Assembly: GCA_023415775.1 (NCBI GenBank)
Contig: JAEZJM010000017.1
Coordinates: 62,001-126,000, forward strand
Length of the DNA stretch: 64,000 bases
Reading direction: 5' to 3'
Source: Bacillota bacterium
Lineage (GTDB): Bacteria; Bacillota; Negativicutes; Sporomusales; UBA7701
Below, piece after piece: positions 49,338 through 57,382 of this stretch. Numbering within the stretch: the stretch's first letter is position 1; each line of letters starts with the position of its first letter. The notes beneath the pieces were generated by a model that was not told the origin of the DNA, searched no databases, and saw only the letters and a list, made by a program, of their open reading frames with translations. The position numbers were made by a program, and so were the translations under genes.

Positions 49338-49772
49338 TTAGTAACTAATCAATGCCGCTAAGAGGAGGCCGGCTGATACGCTGAGGAAGGCGGAGAATAT
49401 GCCGACGGCGATGTTGCCCTGGGGGATTTCTTTGACGACGGTGAAGGGGGTGATGAGTTCGAATATGTAGAAGACGACGACTTGGAAGATGATGCCGATG
49501 AGGCCCCAGATGACGAGGTCGGCGAAGTTGACGGCGTGGAAGACGGCCGAGGCGAGGACGAGCGACAGGCCGAGGATTTTGCCGCCGAGGTCGTAGGCGG
49601 CGGCTTGGGCGGCACAGGCTTTGCAGCGGTCGGCTTCGTCGCCGTCGGCGATGAGCCTGAGCTCTTTGTAGGGGGTGGTGAGCATGAAGAGGTAGATGCC
49701 TAGCCCCAGCAGGGGCAGCGAGACGCCGAGATAGCTTACGAAGTTGACGATGTTTGCCCATTGGCTACCCAA
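49338..49772 (-). CDS. DUF350 (YjfL-like) membrane protein
   Basis: A 144-residue protein with four membrane helices arranged as in DUF350: a GLGIYLFMLTTPYKEL segment, then AAYDLGGKILGLSLVLASA and a closing FSAFLSVSAGLLLAAL. The family function is unknown; in enterobacteria YjfL is encoded near YjfC (ATP-grasp) and YjfM, as here. It starts at TTG preceded by AAGGAGG, 31 bp after the ATP-grasp gene. Confidence 0.83.
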   Translation of the reverse strand: MGSQWANIVNFVSYLGVSLPLLGLGIYLFMLTTPYKELRLIADGDEADRCKACAAQAAAYDLGGKILGLSLVLASAVFHAVNFADLVIWGLIGIIFQVVVFYIFELITPFTVVKEIPQGNIAVGIFSAFLSVSAGLLLAALISY

Positions 49773-49803
49773 TGTGATCAGCCTCCTTGTTGTTCGCCGT
49801 CAC

Positions 49804-51036
49804 TTAAGTGAGACGGACGGGGACGAAGTATGCCATGTCGTCGGTTATCAGCCCGCCCATGCGGGCGGCGACGGCGGACGGCACGCCGTTGACGATGAAG
49901 GAGCCCCAGACGAGGCGCCCGGCTTTGGGGCCGGCGAGGGTGGGCAGTTCTACGGTTTCGAGGTCCTGGTATTGCTGGTAGATCATGGGCTGGTCCCAGT
50001 AGTGGGTCTCGCGGTCGCGGTCGATGACGGCGCCGTCGGGGGCGCAGATGGTTATGCCGCCGCCTTCGCGGCCGAGCACGGGTTTGGCGACGTGGGGGCT
50101 GCTGCCGACGAAGCGGTTTTCGTAGTAGGTGGGCAGCATGTGGGCGGCTATGGCGTCCTGCTCGGCGGCGGTGAAGAAGCCGCCGGCTTCGTGGAGCGAC
50201 CAGACGAGGGCCTGGAGGGCTTTGCTCTGGGCGATGAGGGCGCCGGGGGGGTTGATGGCGGCCAGCCGCCTGCGGGCGATGAGGCTGAGGACGTGGGCGC
50301 CGGTGGGGTAGCCGTCGTCGTCGCGGTCGGCGGCGAGCAGGCCGAAGGGGTGGAGGCGGTACCAGAGGTCGATGTGCTCTAGGTCGCCGCCGGCGGGGGC
50401 GCAGAGGCTGTCGCCCCGGACGCGCAGGTCTTTGAGGGGGACGAAACGGCCGTGGAGGCCGGAGATTTTGAGGAGGTAGCGGGCGGTGCCGGCGTCTTCG
50501 GCGTGCCAGTCGAGGGCGCTGAAGGCGACATTATTCGTGGCGTAGCCGAGGGCGCGGTAGGTGTCGGCTGCCAGGCTGAAGGCGGCGGGCAGCATGGCTT
50601 CGAGGCCGGCGTTGGGGTCGGCGGCGGCGTGACGGGCGCAGACGCGTCCGTTGACGTGGAAGGCTTCGACGACGCCGCCGGGGGTGTCGCTGTTGAATTC
50701 AAGCAGTTTCCAGCCGGCCGGGGTGCGGGCGAAGTCGAACCGGCCGATGAGGGTGGCGGCGTCGGGGAGGACGGCCAGGCGCGCGGCGTCATGGGCGGCG
50801 GCCGGGATGCCGAGCTCGGCGAGGAGTTCGGCCGGTCCGGCCTGGACGACGCCGACGGTGCGGGCGAAGACGCGCCCGAGGACGGCGGTGGCGGCGCGGA
50901 GGTCGGCCAGTTCGCGGGCGCCGATGGCGTGGGGCACGGCGAGGGCGTATTCCTGGCCGTACAGCCAGTCCCAGGTGAAAGTGCCCTCGGCCCTGAGAGG
51001 CCGGTAGATTTCTTCCCGGACGGCCGCGTAGTCCAT
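49804..51036 (-). CDS. Glutathionylspermidine synthase-family ATP-grasp ligase (YgiC/YjfC-like)
   Basis: The 410-residue protein has FEFA-type ATP-grasp motifs of the GSP-synthase family: KLLEFNSDTPGGVVEA, HIDLWYRLHPFG, SSPHVAKPVLGREGGGI and a closing FIVNGVPSAVAARMGGLITDD. YgiC and YjfC in E. coli are homologues that lack glutathionylspermidine synthase activity and have an unassigned ligase role. It overlaps the upstream lipoprotein gene as TGATG. The operon with DUF350 resembles the yjf/ygi stress modules. Confidence 0.88.
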   Translation of the reverse strand: MDYAAVREEIYRPLRAEGTFTWDWLYGQEYALAVPHAIGARELADLRAATAVLGRVFARTVGVVQAGPAELLAELGIPAAAHDAARLAVLPDAATLIGRFDFARTPAGWKLLEFNSDTPGGVVEAFHVNGRVCARHAAADPNAGLEAMLPAAFSLAADTYRALGYATNNVAFSALDWHAEDAGTARYLLKISGLHGRFVPLKDLRVRGDSLCAPAGGDLEHIDLWYRLHPFGLLAADRDDDGYPTGAHVLSLIARRRLAAINPPGALIAQSKALQALVWSLHEAGGFFTAAEQDAIAAHMLPTYYENRFVGSSPHVAKPVLGREGGGITICAPDGAVIDRDRETHYWDQPMIYQQYQDLETVELPTLAGPKAGRLVWGSFIVNGVPSAVAARMGGLITDDMAYFVPVRLT

Positions 51037-51371
51037 CAGCCGCCGCCGCCGACGCTGCTGCCGCCGATGCCGCCGTGGGCGGACTTGCCGCTTGTTATGG
51101 TGGCCCCTTGGCCGGTGGACGGGGCGGATTGGCCGGGGGTGGCGACGCCGGAGCGGGTGCCGCCGAAGAAGAAGGGGGCGCCGTAAAAGCCGGAGCCGCC
51201 GGCGCGTGCCGGCATCTGCTCGCCGTCCTCGTCGCAGTAGCCGTCGTTGTTGCGGTCGACGTGGGTGTGGCCGGGACGGTCCTGGCCACCGGCGGAGCAG
51301 CCGGCGGTGACGGTGAGGAGGGCAGCCATGAAGAGGCCGAGCAGTTTTGCGGTTTTGTCGGTGCGTTCCAC
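51036..51371 (-). CDS. Lipoprotein with calcium-loop-like motif
   Basis: The GTG start is fixed by AAGGAGGG seven bases upstream. A lipoprotein signal ends at VTAGC (C25). Residues about 39-51 (DRNNDGYCDEDGE) look like a Ca-binding DxNxDG loop. The rest is rich in glycine, serine and alanine and ends GGGG, suggesting a disordered surface tail. YgiB/YjfM-type lipoproteins occupy the same place beside YgiC/YjfC ligases in other bacteria; direct homology is not evident. Confidence 0.75.
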   Translation of the reverse strand: MERTDKTAKLLGLFMAALLTVTAGCSAGGQDRPGHTHVDRNNDGYCDEDGEQMPARAGGSGFYGAPFFFGGTRSGVATPGQSAPSTGQGATITSGKSAHGGIGGSSVGGGG

Positions 51372-51383
51372 GGCGATCCCTCC

Positions 51384-51824
51384 TTACATTTTATGGGCGT
51401 AATAGATATAGACCTTACGGTCTTCGTCGAGGACGGTCATTGTTTTCTGCCATTCGTCGCCCAGCCAGTAGAAGTAGTCGCTGCCGAGGCAGAGGACGAC
51501 GTCGACGGGGTCGGTGAACTGGCGCGCTTCGATGAGCAGGCCGGGGGTTTCGCTGTGCGCGTCCCGGCGGATCTCCACTCTCACGCCGCGGTCGGCGGGC
51601 GGCTGGGCGGCCGCCGCGGGGGCGGCCGGTCCTTCCTCCCGGAGGTAGATGACGTAGGTCAGGGGTTCGCTGGCGGTCGAGGTGCGTTCGTATACTTTGC
51701 CGTCTTTGATGAGTTTGTCGCACAGGAAGCGGGCGGCGATTTCGCCGCCGCCGATGGCGTCGTAGGAGAAGAGGACGGGAAAGTCGGCAGGCTCGTCGAG
51801 CAGGCGGTATTCGAGGTTGGCCAA
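51384..51824 (-). CDS. Hypothetical protein heading the ATP-grasp/DUF350 operon
   Basis: The 146-residue soluble protein starts at TTG after AGGAGG. Features are YRLLDEPADFPVLFSYDAIGGG, an alanine/proline linker in the middle and a hydrophobic LIEARQFTDPVDVVLCLG region. I do not recognise a family. The 12-bp gap to the lipoprotein gene and shared orientation place it as first gene of a four-gene operon (this gene, lipoprotein, ATP-grasp ligase, DUF350). Confidence 0.7.
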   Translation of the reverse strand: MANLEYRLLDEPADFPVLFSYDAIGGGEIAARFLCDKLIKDGKVYERTSTASEPLTYVIYLREEGPAAPAAAAQPPADRGVRVEIRRDAHSETPGLLIEARQFTDPVDVVLCLGSDYFYWLGDEWQKTMTVLDEDRKVYIYYAHKM

Positions 51825-51891
51825 GGTTATCCTCCTATGCCCTGTTGTGGTGCTATTTTACCACGGAGCAGGTGTTTACGGCGATGGTTTT

Positions 51892-53010
51892 TTACGCCAG
51901 GGGCGTCCGCAGGCGGACGTTGCCCCGCATGTCGACCGCAATGGCGCATTCCGTTTGACCCCGGCGGTGGCCGACGAGCCAGCTGGTCATGTTGGCGGCG
52001 GCGCAGGCATGGTTGGGGATGACGGCGATTTTGTCGCCGACGGCGAGGCTGGTGTCGCCGGTTACGGCGACCCGGCCGACTTCTTCCGACAGGCCGGCGA
52101 CGGTTAGTTCGGGGTGACCGGCGACGAGGCCGTAGCCGGGAAGCAGCGAACTGCCGTGGGCTCCTTTGTCGAGGCCGAGGCATTTGCTGCCGGCGTCGAT
52201 GATGAAGGTGTCGGGGCGGGGCCGCGACAGCACGGTGGCGAGGACGGCGAGGGCGCAGCGCTCTTGGGGGACGACGCCGAGCGCGACTTGGGTGTTGTCG
52301 TAGAAGACGTAGTTGCCGGGCCGGAGGACGGTGACGACGCCGCTGGCGGCGGCCAGGGAGGCGGTCGGGGTGCTGCCGGTGGCGACGATGTCTACGGGAT
52401 AGCCGTGGGAGAGGAGGACATCCCTGGCCTGGGCGAGGGCGGCGATTTCGTCCGCGGCGGCGGCTGCGACGCCGTCTTTGCCGCTGGCGCCGTATACCTG
52501 GCCGGGGTGGGTGGCCACGCCTCTGAGTTTGAGCTTTTTATAGCCGGACAGGGCGGCGGCGAGTTCGGCCGCCTGTGCGGGCGGCACGCCGAAGCGGTGC
52601 AGGCCGCTGTCGATGATGATGAGGTAGCCGAGGTCGGGGCCGTCGGCGGGCTGGGCCGCCGCAAGGGCGCGGGCGGCGGCGACGCCGTCGAGGCTGACGG
52701 TGACGCGGGCCTGGCGGGCCAGGGCGAGCGCGCGGTCTAGGTTGGCGCGGCCGGCGACCGGGTAGGCGAGCATGAGGTCGGTGAAGCCGGCGGCGGCAAG
52801 CTGCTCGGCTTCGTCGAGTGTGCCGGTCAGGAAGCCGGCCGCGCCCGCGTCCTTCTGCCAGCGGGCGATGGCGGTGCTTTTATGGGTTTTGACCATCGGC
52901 CAGAGCTGTACCCCCGTCTGTTCACACATGGCCGCCATGGCGCGGAGGTTGGCTTCGAAGATGTCGAGGTCGAGCAGAAAGCTCGGGGTGGCGAGGTCGT
53001 TGATGTTCAT
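51892..53010 (-). CDS. D-threonine aldolase/D-serine dehydratase-like PLP enzyme
   Basis: The 372-residue fold-type III PLP protein begins ATPSFLLDLDIFEANL. It has MVKTHKS with the PLP lysine, IIDSGLHRFGV, VATGSTPT for the phosphate and IPNHACAAANM, in which His and Cys bind a metal in this family. Members cleave D-threonine or deaminate D-serine. The N-terminal alanine-racemase barrel is complete. ATG at 53010 follows GAGGTG; a GTG three codons earlier falls in the ribosome binding site. No close operon partner. Confidence 0.88.
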   Translation of the reverse strand: MNINDLATPSFLLDLDIFEANLRAMAAMCEQTGVQLWPMVKTHKSTAIARWQKDAGAAGFLTGTLDEAEQLAAAGFTDLMLAYPVAGRANLDRALALARQARVTVSLDGVAAARALAAAQPADGPDLGYLIIIDSGLHRFGVPPAQAAELAAALSGYKKLKLRGVATHPGQVYGASGKDGVAAAAADEIAALAQARDVLLSHGYPVDIVATGSTPTASLAAASGVVTVLRPGNYVFYDNTQVALGVVPQERCALAVLATVLSRPRPDTFIIDAGSKCLGLDKGAHGSSLLPGYGLVAGHPELTVAGLSEEVGRVAVTGDTSLAVGDKIAVIPNHACAAANMTSWLVGHRRGQTECAIAVDMRGNVRLRTPLA

Positions 53011-53019
53011 GGGCGACAC

Positions 53020-53393
53020 CTCACATTATTATGGGCTGTTAATTGGGGATAAATTCCACATAGCCTCTCTGTTTACCTTTATAACGGCGCGGTTTATAGC
53101 GTACGGCTTTAGGATATTCATATTATTGTATATATTGTAATTACAGTTATTATAATATTTATTTTGTTTTCCCGGCAGGCGGATGCCGATTGGGCGGGCT
53201 TTGCCAGCCGCCGGCGGTCGGCCTTCCTCCCTTCCCCGGCTTTCGCCGGGCGTCGCGGATGAAGGGCCGCAAAATGCGGCAGGCCTTCCGGACGGCCGAT
53301 TTTTCCGGCCGTCTGGAAGGCCCCAGGAAGGGCGAATATGTGCGTCTGAGAACGAATACCTTAACGGCGATTTCCGGTGCCTTTGAGAGGCTC
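53020..53393. other. Gene-free region: AT-rich palindromic patch followed by stacked GC hairpins
   Basis: From about 53118 to 53165 the sequence is almost pure A/T, centred on TGTAATTACA with near-mirror flanks. From 53195 it turns GC-rich with successive foldbacks, the strongest at 53282-53322 (GGCCTTCC-GACGGCCG and complement, seven-base loop). No gene is supported. It is the upstream region of the D-threonine-aldolase-like gene and the 3' side of the MDR dehydrogenase gene. Confidence 0.55.
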
Positions 53394-54338
53394 TCAGGTG
53401 GCGCGGCAGTCGAAAATAGCTTTCAGGCCGCCCGGAGGGGCGAAGGCGGCGGCGCCGTCGGCCAGACGGAAGATGCCGCCGACGAGCGGCTCGACGTCGA
53501 CGAGACGCCGGGCCAGCAAGCGGAGGGCGGCGGCCGTCGGTCCGCAGCGGGAGCCGACGAGGGTGAATTCCTTGACCACCCACATCGTGGACGACAGGAG
53601 GGCGTCGGCGGCGAAGGTGCTTTTGAGGACGATGCGGCCGCGGGGCTTGACGACGGCCTGGGCGCAGGCGAGGCCGCCGGGGTTGCCGGTGCATTCGACG
53701 ACGGTGTCGAAGGGTCCGAGGTCGGCGGTCTCGTCCGCCGTGACCGTGGCCGCCCGGCCGGCGAGCAGGGCGAGCTTGGCGGGGTGTTTGCCGATGACGG
53801 TGAGGTCGCAGCCGGTGAGGCTGAGCACCTGAGCGACGAGTTGGCCGAGTTTGCCGTCGCCGAGGACGGCGATGCGCTCGGACGGCCTGATGTGGCACTG
53901 GTCGCAGATTTCAAGGGCGGCGGCCAGCGGCTCGGTGAAGACGGCGGCGAGGTCGCTCACGCCGGGCGGCACTTCGTGGAGGTTGGCGACCGGCAGGGTG
54001 AGGTATTCGGCGAAGGCGCCGTCTTTGGCGGTGATGCCGAGGACGCGGCGGCTGAGGCAGTGGTTGGCGAGGCCTTCGCGGCAGCGGGCGCAGACGCCGC
54101 AGCCGAGGTTGATGTCGGCGACGACCCTCTTGCCTGCCCACCCCTCCCCTGCTTCTACTATGCCGACGAATTCGTGGCCGAGGATGCCGGTGAAGCCTTT
54201 GTAGCCGGCGAGGATTTCGCGGTCGGTGTTGCAGACGCCGGCGTAGAGGATTTTAACGAGGGCTTCGCCGGGGGCGGGCGTCGGGACGGGGCAGTCGTCG
54301 CGGTATTTGAGCTGGCCGTCGAAGTAGAGGCAGCGCAT
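53394..54338 (-). CDS. Zinc-type medium-chain alcohol dehydrogenase
   Basis: The 314-residue MDR enzyme has catalytic-zinc GHEFVG, a structural-zinc loop CGVCARCREGLANHC with all four cysteines, and a Rossmann VLGDGKLGQLVAQ. ILYAGVCNTDREI marks the catalytic cysteine. It should oxidise a secondary alcohol or polyol with NAD(P); it is slightly shorter than usual at the C-terminus. AAAGGAGAG precedes the ATG. A family B repeat lies just upstream of the start. Confidence 0.88.
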   Translation of the reverse strand: MRCLYFDGQLKYRDDCPVPTPAPGEALVKILYAGVCNTDREILAGYKGFTGILGHEFVGIVEAGEGWAGKRVVADINLGCGVCARCREGLANHCLSRRVLGITAKDGAFAEYLTLPVANLHEVPPGVSDLAAVFTEPLAAALEICDQCHIRPSERIAVLGDGKLGQLVAQVLSLTGCDLTVIGKHPAKLALLAGRAATVTADETADLGPFDTVVECTGNPGGLACAQAVVKPRGRIVLKSTFAADALLSSTMWVVKEFTLVGSRCGPTAAALRLLARRLVDVEPLVGGIFRLADGAAAFAPPGGLKAIFDCRAT

Positions 54339-54393
54339 GGCGGTCTCTCCTTTGTATCGTTTAACTTTAATATCTCGGCTTCATTGGCGGCTT

Positions 54394-54596
54394 TTCTCCG
54401 GCTTTAGGTTCTCCCCCCGCTGCGCCGGCGGTCTTACTAAGCTCATCGCCGACGGCTGGCCGTACGCCGCTAACTGTCTCCTGACAGATAGCGGCTCGCT
54501 CGCCGTCCATGGCTCGCGCCGGCTGCCGTTACCGGCTCTCTCGCTAAGTAGCGGCCGCCGTCTCGCTTGAAGGGGGCATCACCCAAAGCCGGAGAA
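54394..54596 (+). repeat. Family B foldback repeat, copy 1 (203 bp)
   Basis: Terminal inverted repeat TTCTCCGGCTTTAGGT and the inverse of TTCTCCGGCTTTGGGT. The inside contains GGCGGTCTTACTAAGCTC, GCTGGCCGTACGCCGCTAAC, GCTCGCTCGCCGTCCATGGC and CTCTCTCGCTAAGTAGCGGC. The same sequence is present in opposite orientation at 63743-63945, also 203 bp long. No coding capacity. Confidence 0.88.
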
Positions 54597-54627
54597 TGCC
54601 GCGCCGCGGAAGCGACGGAGATCGACG

Positions 54628-56091
54628 CTATTTCCCGAGACTGCGGAGGGTGCGGGCGCGGGCTTCGGCGAAGTTGATTTCGGCGAGCCAGTTGGCGCGT
54701 TCTTTGGCGACTTCGCCGATGAAGGTGTCGTAGTTTTCGATGGCTTTGGGACGCTGGCCGAGCAGTTCGGCGCGGAGGCCGGCGATGAGGTATTTCAGTG
54801 CCGCCTGGGCTTTGTCCAGACGGTAGGCCTGCTCTAGCTTGCCGATGGCGATGGAGTATTCGCCTTCGTAGGCGTGGACGAGGCCGAGGTTGCCCCAGGC
54901 GGGGGCGAATTTGTCGTCGATTTCGAGTATCGCCGTGAAGTCGGCGCGGGCGGCGGCGTATCGGCCGGTGAGGATGTTGGCGTAGCCGCGGCTGTTGAGG
55001 TAGTGGACATCGCCGGGGGCGAGGGCGACGGCGCGGCTGTAGTGGTCGAGGGCTTCGGGGTACTGGCCGCGCTCGTAGTAGGCGTGGCCGACGGCGAACC
55101 AGGCCCGGTGGCTGTTGCCGTTTGTTTCGAGGTAGCGGGCGAGGTCGCGGAGGCCGGCGTCGGACTGGCCGGCATCGAGGAGGACGGTGCCCCGCAGGTA
55201 GTACATGTGGCTGTTGGCCGGGTTCTTTTCGAGGGCGGCGGTGGCGGCGGCGACGGCGTCCTGCTTGTTGCCGAGGTAGAGCCAGGCGTGGGCTTCGGCG
55301 GCGGCGAGGTAGCCGCCGAGGAAGAGCCAGACGCCGGCGAAGAGAACGAAAGCGCCAAGGAGCAGGGCTCTGGCCGCCCCGGATAATGTGCGGCTTTCCT
55401 CGCCGAGGGCGGGACGGAGGACGAGGGCGGCGAGCGCGCCGCCTAAAAAGCCGCCGAGGTGGGCCCAGTTGTCGATGAAGGGGTCGGAGAAGCCCAAAAA
55501 TATCTGGAGGAGGGCGAGGGCGCCGATGAAGGCGCCGATGCCGCGGTCGCGGAGGTAGAAGTCGGCCCGCCGCCGGTAGAAGAGGACGGCGAGGGCGCCC
55601 ATGAGGCCGAAGATGGCTCCCGAGGCGCCGACGCCCGGCCCCGGCTGCATGGCGAGGCTGAGGAGCGAGCCGCAGACGGCGGCGAACAGGTATATGGCGG
55701 CCGTTTTGGCGAGGCCGAAGGCGTGCTCGGCGGCCAGGCCGAGAATGTACATGAAGACGGTGTTGCCGAGGATGTGGTCGAAACCGCCGTGGAGGAAAGC
55801 TGCGCTGACAAGGCGCCACGCCTCGCCGGCCAGGACGTTGTCCCGGTAGAGGGCGCCGGCGGCGATGACGGATTCTTTGCTGACGAGGGCGCCGGTGGCG
55901 ACCTCCCACAGGTAGACGGCGATGTTGACGAGGATGAGGAGGGTGATGAGGACGGGGAAGTAGGACATGCCTTTTTCGAAGGGGACGCGGGTGTCTTTGG
56001 GGCGGGCGGGGACGAGCATGTCGGGGGTGATGAGGATGGGTTCCTCGGCGGGCGGGGACCAGACAGCGGGTTCGCGGTTTTCGCCGTTCAT
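54628..56091 (-). CDS. Rhomboid-family intramembrane protease with TPR domain
   Basis: The 487-residue protein has a cytosolic N-terminus, then a rhomboid core: ILGNTVFMYILG, GASGAIFGLMGA with nucleophile S157, and the partner H211 in NWAHLGGFLGG. After about residue 245, TPR repeats follow (EKNPANSHMYYLRGTVLLDA, HYSRAVALAPGDVHYLNSRG). Such rhomboids resemble Bacillus GluP. The substrate is unknown. ATG at 56091 overlaps the upstream gene's stop as TGATG, so the two are coupled. Confidence 0.88.
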   Translation of the reverse strand: MNGENREPAVWSPPAEEPILITPDMLVPARPKDTRVPFEKGMSYFPVLITLLILVNIAVYLWEVATGALVSKESVIAAGALYRDNVLAGEAWRLVSAAFLHGGFDHILGNTVFMYILGLAAEHAFGLAKTAAIYLFAAVCGSLLSLAMQPGPGVGASGAIFGLMGALAVLFYRRRADFYLRDRGIGAFIGALALLQIFLGFSDPFIDNWAHLGGFLGGALAALVLRPALGEESRTLSGAARALLLGAFVLFAGVWLFLGGYLAAAEAHAWLYLGNKQDAVAAATAALEKNPANSHMYYLRGTVLLDAGQSDAGLRDLARYLETNGNSHRAWFAVGHAYYERGQYPEALDHYSRAVALAPGDVHYLNSRGYANILTGRYAAARADFTAILEIDDKFAPAWGNLGLVHAYEGEYSIAIGKLEQAYRLDKAQAALKYLIAGLRAELLGQRPKAIENYDTFIGEVAKERANWLAEINFAEARARTLRSLGK

Positions 56092-56912
56092 CAGCGTCCC
56101 TCCCCGGTGTCGAGCAGTACGCCGAGGGCTAAAGCGACGCGCCGGTCGACAGCGCCGCCGGCGTCTTCGCTCATGTCGAGGGTGTAGCGGTCGAAGATGG
56201 TCATTTTGCGGTTGAATTCGCCCAGTACGGTCTCGCGGTCGGGGGCGTAGAAGACGAAGTTTGTGCGGAAGAAGGCGATGTCGACGATATAGCCGGTGAG
56301 GCGGCGGAGGAGGGATAGGATGATGGAGTCCTCTTGGGCGACAAGCAGCAGGGCACCGTCGGGGCCATAGACCCACCACCTTTTGCGGAGGAAGTCGGTG
56401 AAGCGGTTCTTTTTGTAGGTGGCGAGAACGTTGTCGTTAAGGTCGCGGAGGGTGAAGCGGGTGGCGGGGAACTGGACGATATAGTCCTGGGTGACGGTGA
56501 GGATGGAGGCAGTTTTGTTTTCGTCGGGGTAGAAGTGGATGTGGCGCACCGGCCCGATAAAGTAGGCGGCTACGATGGCGAGCAGGAACCAGTTGAAGAC
56601 CGGCATGGCGGCGGTCAGGACGACGCCCAGTAAAAGGAACATGACGACGAACGCGATCCTCTGCAGCACCAGCGCCGGGCGCTCGACGTAGAGGAGGGGG
56701 TTGCCGTCCTCGTCGCGGACGTGGTATTTGGTGTTGATGGCGAAGTGCTTTTCGCGCAGCTGGAAGAGGTCGCGGTCGAAGGCGGCCGGGACCCGCCGCT
56801 CGGGGGCGCGAAAGACGCCGTGGCAGGCCGGGCATTCGAGGAGCCGGCCGGCGTACTGGCTTTTGAGGTTGTAGAAGGCGTCGCAGGCGGGGCAGTTGAC
56901 GGGGACGGCCAT
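56091..56912 (-). CDS. Zinc-ribbon plus scramblase/LURP-like membrane-associated protein
   Basis: Residues 1-35 form a zinc ribbon with two CPAC motifs (CPACDAFY and ECPACHGVF). Then HFAINTKYHVRDEDGNPLLYVERP begins a beta-rich region resembling phospholipid scramblase/LURP-one proteins, interrupted by two hydrophobic helices (about 82-115). The 273-residue protein is translationally coupled to the rhomboid gene, which suggests the same membrane process or that one acts on the other. The start follows AAGGAG. The scramblase relation is a fold-level impression. Confidence 0.65.
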   Translation of the reverse strand: MAVPVNCPACDAFYNLKSQYAGRLLECPACHGVFRAPERRVPAAFDRDLFQLREKHFAINTKYHVRDEDGNPLLYVERPALVLQRIAFVVMFLLLGVVLTAAMPVFNWFLLAIVAAYFIGPVRHIHFYPDENKTASILTVTQDYIVQFPATRFTLRDLNDNVLATYKKNRFTDFLRKRWWVYGPDGALLLVAQEDSIILSLLRRLTGYIVDIAFFRTNFVFYAPDRETVLGEFNRKMTIFDRYTLDMSEDAGGAVDRRVALALGVLLDTGEGR

Positions 56913-57007
56913 GAAATGCTCCTTTTTCCGCGCTTCGGCGGAAACTTTAATTGCCGGGCAATAATATGGAGTGTGGGAAATAATGGTGGGATAGCCTTTC
57001 TCCGATA

Positions 57008-57221
57008 CCGCAGGGCCGCAAAAACGCCCGGCTCCGATCCTCCGGCCGAACGCTCCGTAAGGCTCGCTCCGCGCGCCCGCGAGCACCGTCGCCAACGGAC
57101 GTCCGTGTCCGATGGCTCCTCGCTCGGCCGTCCATGGCCTCGCGTGCGACGGCGCTCTACGCTTCGCCAACGGTGCGTATTCGGCCTCCGCAAAGTCGCC
57201 GGTCGCTTTTGCGGCCCCGCT
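57008..57221. repeat. Family C foldback repeat, copy 2
   Basis: Ends CCGCAGGGCCGCAAAAACG and the inverse of AGCGGGGCCGCAAAAGCG. It shares CGTAAG-CTCGC, CTCCTCGCTCGGCCGTCCAT, GGCCTCGCGTG and CTTCGCCAACGGTGCGTATT-like blocks with the copy at 27.9 kb, in the same orientation. It is followed 34 bp later by a family A element. Confidence 0.82.
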
Positions 57222-57254
57222 GGTCTCGGCAGGCGTTCCCCTCGAATTGGCGAA

Positions 57255-57375
57255 CGGCCGTTCAGAAGCCCCCAGATGCTAGGCGGGGCGAGGAAGCGCA
57301 GCGCCGCGTACTCGGAACGTACGCAAGCAAGCTCCCGCAGCCCCAACAACGCAGATGGGGGCTTATCAACGGCCG
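57255..57375. repeat. Family A foldback repeat
   Basis: Left end CGGCCGTTCAGAAGC, right end GCTTATCAACGGCCG, 121 bp. Inside are CCAGATGCTAGGCG, CGTACTCGGAACGTACGCAAG and AACGCAGATGG. It ends eight bp before the REC-GGDEF stop on the minus strand. Confidence 0.85.
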
Positions 57376-57382
57376 TCAAAGT

